Shown here in pieces: positions 9,129-18,266 of a DNA stretch of 64,000 nt. This DNA is from Massilia pinisoli (GTDB taxonomy: Bacteria > Pseudomonadota > Gammaproteobacteria > Burkholderiales > Burkholderiaceae_D). Position numbers and translations under genes: made by a program. Positions within the stretch are counted from its first letter, which is position 1, and each line of letters opens with the position of its first letter. The notes beneath the pieces were generated by a model, which did no database searches, was not told the DNA's origin, and saw only the letters and a list, made by a program, of their open reading frames with translations. The stretch is from NCBI RefSeq assembly GCF_024753285.1, contig NZ_JANUGW010000001.1, forward strand, positions 458,878 through 522,877, in the 5' to 3' direction.

Positions 9129-11324
9129 GTGGCTACTATTCCTTCTGAAGTCAACACGGCACCGGACGTCCAGCGCGAACGCCGCCAACCCGCACATTAC
9201 GAGTTCCGCGCCCGCCTCGGCGAAGGCGGCTTCGGCGCGGTCCACGAAGCGTGGGACACGCGGTTGCAGCGGCGCGTCGCGATCAAGACGATCCGCCACG
9301 GCGGCTCGGCCGGCGCCGACCTCGTGCGCGAGGCGCGCCTCGCCGCATCGCTGCGCCACACCGCATTCGTCACCGTGCATGCCGTCGAGGACGACAGCGA
9401 TGGCCAGTTCATCGTCATGGAACTGGTCGATGGCCGTACGCTGAAGCAGATCCTGCAGGACGGTCCCGTACCGCTCGCCACCGCGCTCGACTGGGTCCGC
9501 CAGGTCGCCGATGCGATGCGCGACGCGCACGCGTCCGGCCTCGTGCACGGCGACATCAAGCCGTCGAACCTGATGGTCGAAGCCGACGCCCGCGTGCGCA
9601 TCCTCGACTTCGGTCTCGCGCTGCGCCACGACGCGCTCGCCACGGAAACCGTATCGCTGGGCACGGCGACGTCGGGCAGCGACGCCGATCCCCAAGGCAC
9701 GATCGCCTACATGGCCCCGGAACGGCTGCAGGGCGCGACGCCGGACCCGCGCTCCGACGTGTACGCGCTCGGCGTCATCCTGTACGAACTCGCAGGCGGC
9801 ACGCGGCCGTTCGCGACCTTGCACGGCCTGGCGCTCGCCGCCGCCCTCGTGCAGACGTCGTCCGACGGATGGGATTATCCCGACACCCTCGATACCTCGC
9901 TGATCGCGCTGATCCGGGCGATGACGGCGCGCCAGCCGGAACAACGGCTGGGAAGCATGGACGAGGTCGTGAAGCGCCTCGCCGACCTGGGCGGCAAGCC
10001 TGCACGGACCGCACCGGCCGCGGTAGCCCGCGCCGCGCCGCGCCGCGCGCCGTCCCGCCGGGTGACCCGCATCGGCGCCATCGTGGCTGTCGGCGCCGCG
10101 CTGGCCGCTGGCACGTGGTGGGGCATCGGGCCCCGGCTGGGCACGTTCGCCGCGAGCATCGCCCCGTATTCCGAAGCGCTCGACATGGAACAGGGCCTCG
10201 CCGACGTGAAACTGTTCGACCGTCCCGGCAGTCTCGAAACGGCCGAACGTCACTTCGACCGCATCCTGAAACATAGTCCGGACAATGCGGCCGCCGCGGC
10301 CGGCATGTCGCTCGTCCACGCGTTCCGCTACGGCAGCGATCGCCAGGACGACACGTGGTTGCGCAAGGCCGACGCGGATGCGCAGCAGGCGTTGAACCTG
10401 AACGATCAATTGGCACTGGCACATATCGCACGCGGCTGGGTGCGCGATTTCCAGGGCAAGCGCGACGATGCCCTCGCCGCGCACGAGCGGGCGCTGCGCC
10501 TCGATCCTGCGAATTTCTTCGCGTGGTATGGCAAGGTCGAAGCGCTGCGCCACGCGCGCCGTTACGCCGAAGCCCGCGCCGCCATCGCCGAAGCGATGCG
10601 CCGGTTCCCGCGCGAGCGCGTCTTCACCGATGCGCTCGGCGTCGTGAACTACGAACAGCACGACGACGCGGCCGCCGAGGAGGCGTTCCGCCGCAGTATC
10701 GCGCTGCAGCCCGATGCCGTGACGGCCTATTCCAACCTGACGGCCGTGTTGATGCGCCAAAACCGTGTCGACGAGGCGCTGCGCGTGCTGCAGCAAGGAC
10801 TGCAGGTGCGCCCGAGTGCCAAACTGTACGGCAACCTCGGCAACATCCTGTTCGTGCGCGGCGACTACGTGGGCGCGGCCGACGCGTTCGAAAATGCCGT
10901 GTCGCCGGTCCGCGGGGCACCGGGCTCCTATCTGAACTGGGCCAACCTGGCCGACACGCTGCTGTGGATCCCCGGCCGTGGTGAAGAAGCGCGGCAAGCC
11001 TACGACAAGGCGCGGCGCCTGCTGGCGGAACGCCTGGAGCGGTCGCCGAGCGACGTCGTCCTCATTTCGCGCATGGGCTTGTACGCCGCCCGCTCCGGCC
11101 ACCCCGACGAAGCGCGGGCATTGATGGGGCGCGCACTGACGCTGGCGCCCGCCACGGCCGACGTCCAGTTCCGCGCCGGCCTCGCATACGAACTGCTGGG
11201 CGACCGCAAGCTGGCGCTCGCGGCGGTCGCCGCCGCCCTCCGTCTCGGCTACCCGGCCAAATACGTGGAAGCCGAACCCGACCTCGTAGCGCTGCGCCGC
11301 GACCCGGCCTATCACGCTGACTGA
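9129..11324 (+). CDS. Membrane-anchored Ser/Thr protein kinase with C-terminal TPR repeats
   Basis: A 731-aa Hanks-type kinase of the PknB/Stk group. Residues 25-275 carry the glycine loop LGEGGFGAV, catalytic Lys53 (VAIKTI), the catalytic loop VHGDIKPSN (H140, D142), DFG (160-162), APE (196-198) and SDVYALGVILYEL, so the active site looks complete. A single hydrophobic segment (about 312-332) would put residues 340-731, at least six TPR-like repeats, in the periplasm. The GTG start at 9129 is the first start that leaves the kinase domain intact; a nearby ATG at 9125 is in another frame. It lies next to a sigma-54 activator gene with an FHA-like domain, a fold that often binds phosphothreonine, suggesting a kinase-to-transcription pathway (inference). 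Confidence 0.9.
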   Translation: MATIPSEVNTAPDVQRERRQPAHYEFRARLGEGGFGAVHEAWDTRLQRRVAIKTIRHGGSAGADLVREARLAASLRHTAFVTVHAVEDDSDGQFIVMELVDGRTLKQILQDGPVPLATALDWVRQVADAMRDAHASGLVHGDIKPSNLMVEADARVRILDFGLALRHDALATETVSLGTATSGSDADPQGTIAYMAPERLQGATPDPRSDVYALGVILYELAGGTRPFATLHGLALAAALVQTSSDGWDYPDTLDTSLIALIRAMTARQPEQRLGSMDEVVKRLADLGGKPARTAPAAVARAAPRRAPSRRVTRIGAIVAVGAALAAGTWWGIGPRLGTFAASIAPYSEALDMEQGLADVKLFDRPGSLETAERHFDRILKHSPDNAAAAAGMSLVHAFRYGSDRQDDTWLRKADADAQQALNLNDQLALAHIARGWVRDFQGKRDDALAAHERALRLDPANFFAWYGKVEALRHARRYAEARAAIAEAMRRFPRERVFTDALGVVNYEQHDDAAAEEAFRRSIALQPDAVTAYSNLTAVLMRQNRVDEALRVLQQGLQVRPSAKLYGNLGNILFVRGDYVGAADAFENAVSPVRGAPGSYLNWANLADTLLWIPGRGEEARQAYDKARRLLAERLERSPSDVVLISRMGLYAARSGHPDEARALMGRALTLAPATADVQFRAGLAYELLGDRKLALAAVAAALRLGYPAKYVEAEPDLVALRRDPAYHAD

Positions 11325-11368
11325 TCTCGACTCACCCCACCGATCGCAGTTCAACCGAAAGGAGCATC

Positions 11369-11746
11369 ATGCCGCAGCAAACGCATCAACTCGTCGTCAC
11401 CTATGTGCAAGGCCAGACGCTGGCGACCTGGAGCCTGGACGGCGTCCCGCATCAGGACGGCGACAAGTTCCTGGTCAAGCAAGGCGACAAGGTCAGTTTC
11501 CAGTTCTCCGGCCCCGGCGACATCGCGGAATGCGTGCTGATCAGCGGTGTGATGGCAACCAGCAGCCGCAACAGCTCCCCGTTCACGGAAGGCAATCGCA
11601 TCAACCTCAAGGCCAATTCGACGGTGCACGTGGGCCAGGATCTCGGCACGTGGGGATTCACGGTGTCGTTCTCCGCGCATGACGGCGGCGGCACGAGCTC
11701 CTTCTACTACCTGCCGGACCCGGAGATGCAAGTCGACACGATGTGA
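11369..11746 (+). CDS. Small beta-rich protein of unknown function
   Basis: A 125-aa protein I do not recognise. It has no signal peptide or membrane segment and is rich in alternating hydrophobic residues and Thr/Ser/Gly, as in a beta-sandwich (LVVTYVQGQTLATWSLDG, FLVKQGDKVSFQFSG). A good ribosome-binding site (GAAAGGAG) precedes the ATG at 11369. It begins 44 bp after the kinase stop on the same strand, so it may be co-transcribed and could be a partner or substrate of the kinase (inference). Base composition is slightly lower in G+C than the kinase gene. It is convergent with the sigma-54 activator gene, 20 bp away. Confidence 0.75.
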   Translation: MPQQTHQLVVTYVQGQTLATWSLDGVPHQDGDKFLVKQGDKVSFQFSGPGDIAECVLISGVMATSSRNSSPFTEGNRINLKANSTVHVGQDLGTWGFTVSFSAHDGGGTSSFYYLPDPEMQVDTM

Positions 11747-11766
11747 ACGGCCGCTGATCCGGCACG

Positions 11767-13317
<1,551 letters not shown>

Positions 13318-13345
13318 GCGGTAAAGTCGGGAAGCACGTCGGACG

Positions 13346-13384
13346 CTTTACATGTAAAGGACATGGCAATTTTACACGTAGAAA
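13346..13384. promoter_or_regulatory. Two palindromic upstream activator sites
   Basis: CTTTACATGTAAAG (13346-13359) is a perfect 14-bp palindrome. TTTTACACGTAGAAA (13370-13384) is a degenerate second copy with its centre about 25 bp away. They lie 70-120 bp upstream of the -24/-12 promoter and begin 29 bp upstream of the activator's own ATG. This is the usual place for enhancer sites of a Fis-HTH sigma-54 activator; assignment to the adjacent regulator is inference. Confidence 0.6.
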
Positions 13385-13450
13385 TAGCAAAACAGGCCAA
13401 GATGACCTTGCACCAGGCCCATCCGATGCGTCCGCGGGTGATTTTCGCCA

Positions 13451-13466
13451 TGGCACGGCGTTTGCA
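13451..13466 (+). promoter_or_regulatory. Sigma-54 (-24/-12) promoter
   Basis: TGGCACG-N4-TTGCA matches the sigma-54 consensus exactly in both boxes and in spacing (GG at 13452-13453, GC at 13464-13465). It points right, so transcription would start near 13477. That rules out the in-frame ATG at 13472 and supports ATG 13514 as the start of the next gene. Confidence 0.8.
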
Positions 13467-13513
13467 ATGACATGGTTGCCGCCAGCCGGGCGGCGCCACT
13501 TTGCGAACGTGCC

Positions 13514-14497
13514 ATGACATTCAACTGCGCCTCCTCGTCCATCCCGCCATTCGATGCCCGCGTCCTGCTCGACGTGCACAATCTGAAAGCCCTGCGCCAC
13601 CGCCGCGGCGGACGCGAGGCCCTGTCGGAACAGTTCCAGGAACGCCGCCAATGCCTGACGCGTGCCGCGATCAAGCGGGCCGAGTCCGGCAAGCCGGTGC
13701 CGTACCGCACCGTACGTCACCTGGCTGCGTTCTACGGCATCGGCGTCGAGTCGCTGATCGAGATGGCGCCGCCGCGCCGGACCGCCCAGGCACGCGGCGC
13801 GGAGGAGGCCTCGGACGTCGAGCGGCTGCAATGCCGCGCCGTCATCGATGCCGTCCACGTCAGCGGCCGGGGCAGGCTGATCGACGTACAGGGACAGGCT
13901 GGCTCCGGCAAGTCGAGCCTGCTTGCATTCGGCGCCCGCGACGCGCGCGCGCGCGGCTATGCCTGCGTGCTGCTCGACGGCGGCACCGCCGGGCAAGCGG
14001 TCGCGCACACGGCCGCGGACCTGATGCTGGCCCTGCTCGGCCTGGCACGGGACGACGACGCGGCGCCGCTGGCCGACCGTGTGCGCACCCGCTGCGCCGA
14101 CCTGGCGCTGCCGGCCATCCACGCCGACGCGTGCGCGAGCCTCGTCGACACGGCGCCGGACTGGCCGCTGCCGACGACCCAGCTGCTGCAGACGGCCGCG
14201 CTGTGCGCGCTGATCCAGTGCCGCGCCGCGAACGGACCGCTGCTCGTCAGCATCGACGACCTCCAGAACGCGGACTGGCAGCTCGCCATGATCCTGAACG
14301 TGGCCGTGCCGGCGACGCTGGACTATCCCGTGCTGTGGATGTTCGCCACCCGCCTCGAGCCGGGCCCCATGCGCCGGCCGCTCGGCGTCCGCATGGACGC
14401 GCTCGCCCGCACCACGCTGCACCTGACGCCGCCACCCGCACGCGCGGATCGTGCCGACGTGGGCGGCGTACACCGCCTCAGCCGCGCGGGCGCCTAA
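13514..14497 (+). CDS. HTH-ATPase regulator-like protein, apparently C-terminally truncated
   Basis: A 327-aa protein. Residues about 20-80 look like an XRE-type HTH (LTRAAIKRAESGKPVPYRTV, then HLAAFYG). A STAND/AAA-like ATPase follows, with Walker A GQAGSGKSS (about 127-135) and Walker B LLVSIDDLQNAD (about 240-251). Related regulators normally continue for several hundred residues with sensor and TPR regions. Here the frame ends soon after Walker B in a tail (PPPARADRADVGG...) that looks non-native, and the stop overlaps the stop of the convergent peptidase gene. It is probably the N-terminal remnant of a larger protein, though it could act as a short DNA-binding ATPase. It is driven by the sigma-54 promoter just upstream. 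ATG 13514 is chosen because the in-frame ATG at 13472 precedes the predicted transcription start. Confidence 0.6.
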   Translation: MTFNCASSSIPPFDARVLLDVHNLKALRHRRGGREALSEQFQERRQCLTRAAIKRAESGKPVPYRTVRHLAAFYGIGVESLIEMAPPRRTAQARGAEEASDVERLQCRAVIDAVHVSGRGRLIDVQGQAGSGKSSLLAFGARDARARGYACVLLDGGTAGQAVAHTAADLMLALLGLARDDDAAPLADRVRTRCADLALPAIHADACASLVDTAPDWPLPTTQLLQTAALCALIQCRAANGPLLVSIDDLQNADWQLAMILNVAVPATLDYPVLWMFATRLEPGPMRRPLGVRMDALARTTLHLTPPPARADRADVGGVHRLSRAGA

Positions 14498-15219
14498 CGC
14501 GGCGACGGGAGCGCCGGACCGTCCGGGTCGTCCGGGCCGTCCACGTTCGACACGTGGTCGCGGAACAGCGTAGGCAGCATCGCCAGCACGAGGTCGCGCC
14601 CGAGCAAGTCGGACGCGCGCACGGCGCGGGCGACCATGTCGATGTCCAGCGCCGCCAGCGCCGCCGCCGACGACGACACATGGCTCAAATGCCACGGCGC
14701 CGGGCACATCCCGGCTCGCCGGGTGCGGTAAGGCCGGAAGAAGCCGAAGCGGACGGCATGCACGTCGAGCCACGCGTGCAGGCGCGCGTACACACCGTCG
14801 GGCCTGGCTTCGTCCGGCAGCAACGTCGTCCGGTAGCCGGGCGGCTGCGCCGTGCGGTCGAAGACGTCGATGTCCGTGCCCCAATGCCGCCGCGTCGCAC
14901 CGGGCAGCCCCGTCCAGGCAAGGATCGCACGCACGATGGCCTCCGGCGCCAGCACCGCATGGTCGCGCGGGTTGCCGTCGCAATCGTACAGCGTCGCCGC
15001 GCCAGCAAACTTGCGGTTCCAGTTGCGCGCCTGCGCCTCGAACGGCCGCCACGATGCGATCGGCACCATGTCGATGCCGTCGCGGCTGGCCGCCGCCCGC
15101 ATGTCCAGGAAGGCGGCCGCGACCTCCGGCCGCGCAGCGAAGCGGGGCTGCGCGTACTGGCGCACGTGCGTACGAGCCCGCCCCGTCAGTTCGAGCTCGT
15201 CGAATGGCGTACCGCTCAT
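14494..15219 (-). CDS. M15-family (VanY-like) metallopeptidase
   Basis: A 241-aa protein resembling M15 D-Ala-D-Ala carboxypeptidases and endolysin-type peptidases. ASWRPFEAQ (about 54-62) corresponds to the family SxxRS-type element. HWGTDIDVFD (about 111-120) supplies the H-x-G-x-x-x-D zinc ligands, and APWHLSHV (about 178-185) supplies the final PWH ligand. There is no signal peptide, so it is cytoplasmic or exported by another route. The 3' end overlaps the convergent ATPase gene by 4 bp. The DUF427 gene lies 12 bp upstream in the same direction. The substrate is presumably a peptidoglycan stem peptide (family knowledge). Confidence 0.75.
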   Translation of the reverse strand: MSGTPFDELELTGRARTHVRQYAQPRFAARPEVAAAFLDMRAAASRDGIDMVPIASWRPFEAQARNWNRKFAGAATLYDCDGNPRDHAVLAPEAIVRAILAWTGLPGATRRHWGTDIDVFDRTAQPPGYRTTLLPDEARPDGVYARLHAWLDVHAVRFGFFRPYRTRRAGMCPAPWHLSHVSSSAAALAALDIDMVARAVRASDLLGRDLVLAMLPTLFRDHVSNVDGPDDPDGPALPSPR

Positions 15220-15231
15220 CGTCCGCGACGC

Positions 15232-15603
15232 TCAGCGGACGTCGATCGCATCGACGCGGTCGGGATAGAACGCCAGGTGCTCCCGGATCGCAGCCAAGGC
15301 CGGATACGGCGACTCGTAGCTCCACGCGGCGTTCTCGCCCCGCGGCCCCGCACCGGCCACCGAGTAGTACGCGCAATCGCCCTTGTACGGGCAGTAGGTC
15401 TGGTGGTCGGTCCGCTGCAGCAGATCCATCGCGACGTCGGCGCGCGGAATGTACAGCACGGGCGGATAAGCCGCTTCGCGCAGCGCGAGGGCGCGGTGGC
15501 TGCTGGCGATCACGGCGCCGCCGGCACGCACGGTGACATGGCCGCCCGCGGGGGCGATAGTGATCGGGTGGTCGGGCCCCGGAGTCTTCATCGAAGTCGG
15601 CAT
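15232..15603 (-). CDS. DUF427 domain protein
   Basis: A 123-aa single-domain protein of the DUF427 family. The core shows VIASSHRALALREAAYPPVLYIP, the conserved TYCPYKGDCAYYSV (family T-x-C-P-x-K-G-x-x-x-Y) and WSYESPYPAL. The molecular function of the family is not established. It precedes the M15 peptidase gene with a 12-bp gap and is probably co-transcribed with it. Confidence 0.85.
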   Translation of the reverse strand: MPTSMKTPGPDHPITIAPAGGHVTVRAGGAVIASSHRALALREAAYPPVLYIPRADVAMDLLQRTDHQTYCPYKGDCAYYSVAGAGPRGENAAWSYESPYPALAAIREHLAFYPDRVDAIDVR

Positions 15604-15693
15604 GCATCTCTCCCGTCGTCAAACGATAGATGTCCATGCTAACCGATCCCGTCCCGCGCCGTACGCGCGCCGCCGAATGCATGGCGATGACCG

Positions 15694-16305
15694 CTAGCGG
15701 GCTGGCGACATGCGCCGGTCGGGCACGACGCGCCTGTCGTGCCCCGTCCCGCCCGCGCGCTCCAGCGCGCGCATGCGCACGCCGAGCGCCAGCAACAGCG
15801 CGCCGGTGACGAACGCATACAGGCTCACGAGCCACACGAGCGCTAGCGCCCCCGCGCCCGGCCGCGCGAACACGAACGCGCCGAACACGAACGCGCCGAA
15901 CACGACGGACGCGACGCCGGCGAGCGCGAGCAACCACTCGCCCGCGATCGACTGGCGCAGCCGGACCGCGGCGAGGATGTCGAGCACGCCCACGACGAGC
16001 GCGTTCGCGCCCATGATGAGGACGAGCAGCAACGCCGTCGCGGCCGGATGATACGCGGCCACGAGCCCCGCGCCGATGCTGACGATGCCCAGGATGACGG
16101 CATCCCAGTGCATCTGCCCGGCGGTACGGTGACGGATTGCGCCGGCCAGCGACGCGATGCCGGCCAGGATCGCATACGCGGCGAACAGGCCGACGAGCGA
16201 CAGCAGCGTCAGCCCGGGCCACCCGATGGCCAATACCGCGAACAGAATGCCGAGCAGGCCACGCAGGGCGGGCACCCACCATGAGCGAAAGAAAATACTT
16301 TCCAT
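15694..16305 (-). CDS. HdeD-family (DUF308) membrane protein
   Basis: A 203-aa protein with six hydrophobic segments arranged as three repeated hairpins, as in HdeD, an acid-resistance-associated inner-membrane protein of unknown mechanism. FFRSWWVPALRGLLGILFAV at the N-terminus is characteristic. ATG 16305 is preferred over the in-frame start at 16326 because GGGAG sits 5-9 bases upstream. Segment 5 contains a duplicated GAFVF caused by an in-frame 15-bp DNA repeat. The tail (RRVVPDRRMSPAR) is basic and cytosolic. Confidence 0.85.
   Translation of the reverse strand: MESIFFRSWWVPALRGLLGILFAVLAIGWPGLTLLSLVGLFAAYAILAGIASLAGAIRHRTAGQMHWDAVILGIVSIGAGLVAAYHPAATALLLVLIMGANALVVGVLDILAAVRLRQSIAGEWLLALAGVASVVFGAFVFGAFVFARPGAGALALVWLVSLYAFVTGALLLALGVRMRALERAGGTGHDRRVVPDRRMSPAR
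15867..15905. repeat. 15-bp tandem repeat, 2.6 copies, inside the hdeD-like gene
   Basis: CGAACACGAACGCGC is repeated at 15867-15881 and 15882-15896, followed by a partial copy. It is in frame and encodes a repeated GAFVF in a membrane segment, consistent with slipped-strand duplication. Confidence 0.7.
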
Positions 16306-16389
16306 GAATTCTCCCGTGACCGACAACGCGGCCGTCCTGCGTTTGAGCGGATGGCCCGTCGAGGGTTCCTGGCGTCCGTCAGACCAAGA

Positions 16390-16761
16390 TCAATGCGGCC
16401 CGGATCGATGGCGGTGCAGGATGCGCGCGTACAGCACGGCGTTCAGCGCCAGCACGACGCCCGCCAGCATCCATTGCATGCCGCGCGTGAGGCCGGCCGG
16501 ATAGATCAGCGCCACCAAATAGTGATCCAGGAAGCCGCCCGCATAACCGGCCGTGCCGGCCAGCAGGCGCAGGCGGCCCTCCAGCGCCGTGAGCGGACAG
16601 GCGGCGTCCGTCACCTCGACGACGATGCCCCACGCGACGGCCGCCAGATGCAGCGGCACCAGCCGGCGCCGGCGCGCGACGAGCGCCGCGCCTGCCACGA
16701 CGAACAGGATGAAGCCGAGGTGCAGCAGCAGCACCGCGGCGGCGAGGAAGCGATACCCCAT
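16390..16761 (-). CDS. DUF2784 small membrane protein
   Basis: A 123-aa protein with about four hydrophobic segments. MGYRFLAAAVLLLHLGFILF, a W-G near CPLT (DAACPLTALEGRLR) and a YP-GLTR element are characteristic of DUF2784 membrane proteins, whose function is unknown. ATG 16761 is chosen because GGAG precedes it and the hydrophobic first helix follows at once; the longer frame upstream adds a basic, unlikely leader. It is divergent from the SYLF gene. Confidence 0.8.
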   Translation of the reverse strand: MGYRFLAAAVLLLHLGFILFVVAGAALVARRRRLVPLHLAAVAWGIVVEVTDAACPLTALEGRLRLLAGTAGYAGGFLDHYLVALIYPAGLTRGMQWMLAGVVLALNAVLYARILHRHRSGPH

Positions 16762-16930
16762 CTCGACGACTCCATGCGGCGGAGCGTCGATGATACGGCG
16801 GACCAGCGCGTGGTGTCGACACCTGCGCACGACTGACGCATGTCAAACCAGGACGCGGGTGCGGACATAAGCTCCACCTCCATCGCCGGCAACTTCCGGC
16901 CCAACCTTGACACCCGCCGAGGAGAACGTC

Positions 16931-17764
16931 ATGACGTACGCGATGCCAGATCCCACCATGCTGCCCCGCGCCGGTTGGCGCGGCCTCGCCTTCCGGCTTC
17001 CGGCCACCGCATTTGCCGCCCTGCTCATGCTCGCCTGCCTGCCGCCCGCGGCCACTGCGCAGGCGTCCCAGCCCGCCCGCACGGCCCGGGCCACACCCGC
17101 ACAGGCCGCCCACGACGGCGACACGGCTACGCGCCGCCAGCAGGCGGCCGTCAAGCACGTCGACGATGCCGTCGGCGTCGTGCAGACCATGCATGCGGAC
17201 GCAGGCATGCCGGCACTGCTGGCGCGGGCGCACGGCGTATTCATCGTACCCACCTACGGCCGCGCCGCCCTCGGCATAGGCGGTGCGGGCGGAGCCGGCG
17301 TGCTGATGATCCGGCGCCCCGACGGGACCTGGAGCAACCCCGCGTTCTTCGACATCGGCGCCATCAGCATCGGCCTGCAAGCCGGCGCCGAAGGCGGCCC
17401 CATCGCCCTCGTGCTGTTGAACGACAAAGCCGTCGACAGCTTCCGCAAGCGCAACAATTTCTCGCTCAGTGCCGATGCGGGCATCACCGTCGTCAACTTC
17501 GCGCGCATGGCCGAAGGCTCGACGGTCGGCGACGTCGTCGTCTGGTCCGGCAACAAGGGGCTGTTCGGCAGTGCCGTCACCGTGGGCATCAACGACGTCC
17601 GCTTCAACCAGCGTCTGACGGAAGCGTATGACGGCAAGCCGGTCACCGCGCAGCAGGCCCTCGACAGCACGACGACCGACGCCCGGGCGGACGCATTGCG
17701 CAAGGCGCTCGGCAGCGCGCCACTCCCTGCGGCCACCCGCACCGGCAAGGCCGCCAGCGATTAG
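16931..17764 (+). CDS. Secreted SYLF (YSC84/Ysc84-like) lipid-binding domain protein
   Basis: A 277-aa protein with an N-terminal signal-like segment (FAALLMLACLPPAATAQA, about res 27-44). Residues about 80-245 carry the SYLF pattern: ARAHGVFIVPTYGRAALGIGG, GTWSNPAFFDIGAISIGLQAG, LLNDKAVDSF, and LSADAGITVVN. SYLF domains bind phosphoinositides in eukaryotes; the bacterial exported forms are uncharacterised. ATG 16931 has GAGGAGAA upstream. The C-terminus is Ala/Thr-rich. Confidence 0.85.
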   Translation: MTYAMPDPTMLPRAGWRGLAFRLPATAFAALLMLACLPPAATAQASQPARTARATPAQAAHDGDTATRRQQAAVKHVDDAVGVVQTMHADAGMPALLARAHGVFIVPTYGRAALGIGGAGGAGVLMIRRPDGTWSNPAFFDIGAISIGLQAGAEGGPIALVLLNDKAVDSFRKRNNFSLSADAGITVVNFARMAEGSTVGDVVVWSGNKGLFGSAVTVGINDVRFNQRLTEAYDGKPVTAQQALDSTTTDARADALRKALGSAPLPAATRTGKAASD

Positions 17765-17887
17765 CGGCGCGTCGGCGCGGCCACGCCCGGTGGCGGCCGC
17801 CACACGCCGGGATCGCGTCGAGCGGCACGGCAGCCCGTCGCGCCGGCACACCCGGTCGCTCATTGCCGGGCCGCGCGGCGTCCGGGC

Positions 17888-17923
17888 AAAAAAAAAAGAC
17901 CTGCCTGTTCGATGAGGCAGGTC
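17888..17923 (-). terminator. Intrinsic terminator on the minus strand, orphan
   Basis: GACCTGCCT / AGGCAGGTC form a 9-bp stem with an 8-base loop. On the minus strand the stem is followed by ten T residues (A-run at 17888-17897). No minus-strand gene lies to the right within 7 kb, so it may end a small RNA transcribed leftward out of the kduI upstream region. Confidence 0.65.
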
Positions 17924-18063
17924 GAATACGGGCCGGAACATACCCGCAAGGAGATCGCTATGCCCGCATGGACCGGTCATGCTGCGGCGCCGTTCATCTG
18001 CACGCGACGACGCGCGTGAAACGGCACCGCGGTTCGCGTCTACCGACACCGGGCACAGCGAAA

Positions 18064-18075
18064 GTTAACGATAAC
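18064..18075. promoter_or_regulatory. Distal LacI-type operator (GTTAACGATAAC)
   Basis: It matches GTTATCGATAAC at 11 of 12 bases and lies 146 bp upstream of the main kduI operator, a spacing compatible with repressor looping. The same variant occurs in front of the polysaccharide lyase gene (33743-33754). Confidence 0.55.
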
Positions 18076-18180
18076 AACAGTAACCGATCCGCACAAGCGT
18101 TTTCTGTCGGTCAGCGTGCCGCAGCTGCCGTCCGCGCGAGCACGAGCGGCCGCGACGTCCCCGGACCCTGAACCGATGCT

Positions 18181-18221
18181 TTGACATTTCGAAATACCCT
18201 GTTATGATTGTTATCGATAAC
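18181..18221 (+). promoter_or_regulatory. kduI operon promoter with overlapping palindromic operator
   Basis: TTGACA (18181-18186), a 16-bp spacer and TATGAT (18203-18208) form a strong sigma-70-type promoter. The perfect palindrome GTTATCGATAAC (18210-18221) covers the predicted transcription start, a classic repressor position. Confidence 0.75.
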
Positions 18222-18266
18222 TGAGACCCGATGACCGGCAACGTGACGAACGACGAGGAGACCGCA

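Larger units (their letters stand above)
17765..18266. other. 502-bp non-coding stretch before kduI
   Basis: It holds a minus-strand terminator-like hairpin (17888-17923) with no annotated minus-strand gene feeding it, a distal LacI-type operator (18064-18075) and the kduI promoter/operator (18181-18221). I see no convincing coding frame. Confidence 0.6.

Noticed and set aside
13472..13513. ATG 13472 as the start of the HTH-ATPase gene
   Set aside because: It lies before the transcription start predicted from the sigma-54 promoter (about 13477), so it could not be in that mRNA.
17881..17930. Possible attenuator or riboswitch for kduI at the 17.9-kb hairpin
   Set aside because: The T-tract is on the minus strand and the hairpin is more than 250 bp upstream of the kduI promoter, so it cannot act in the kduI leader.
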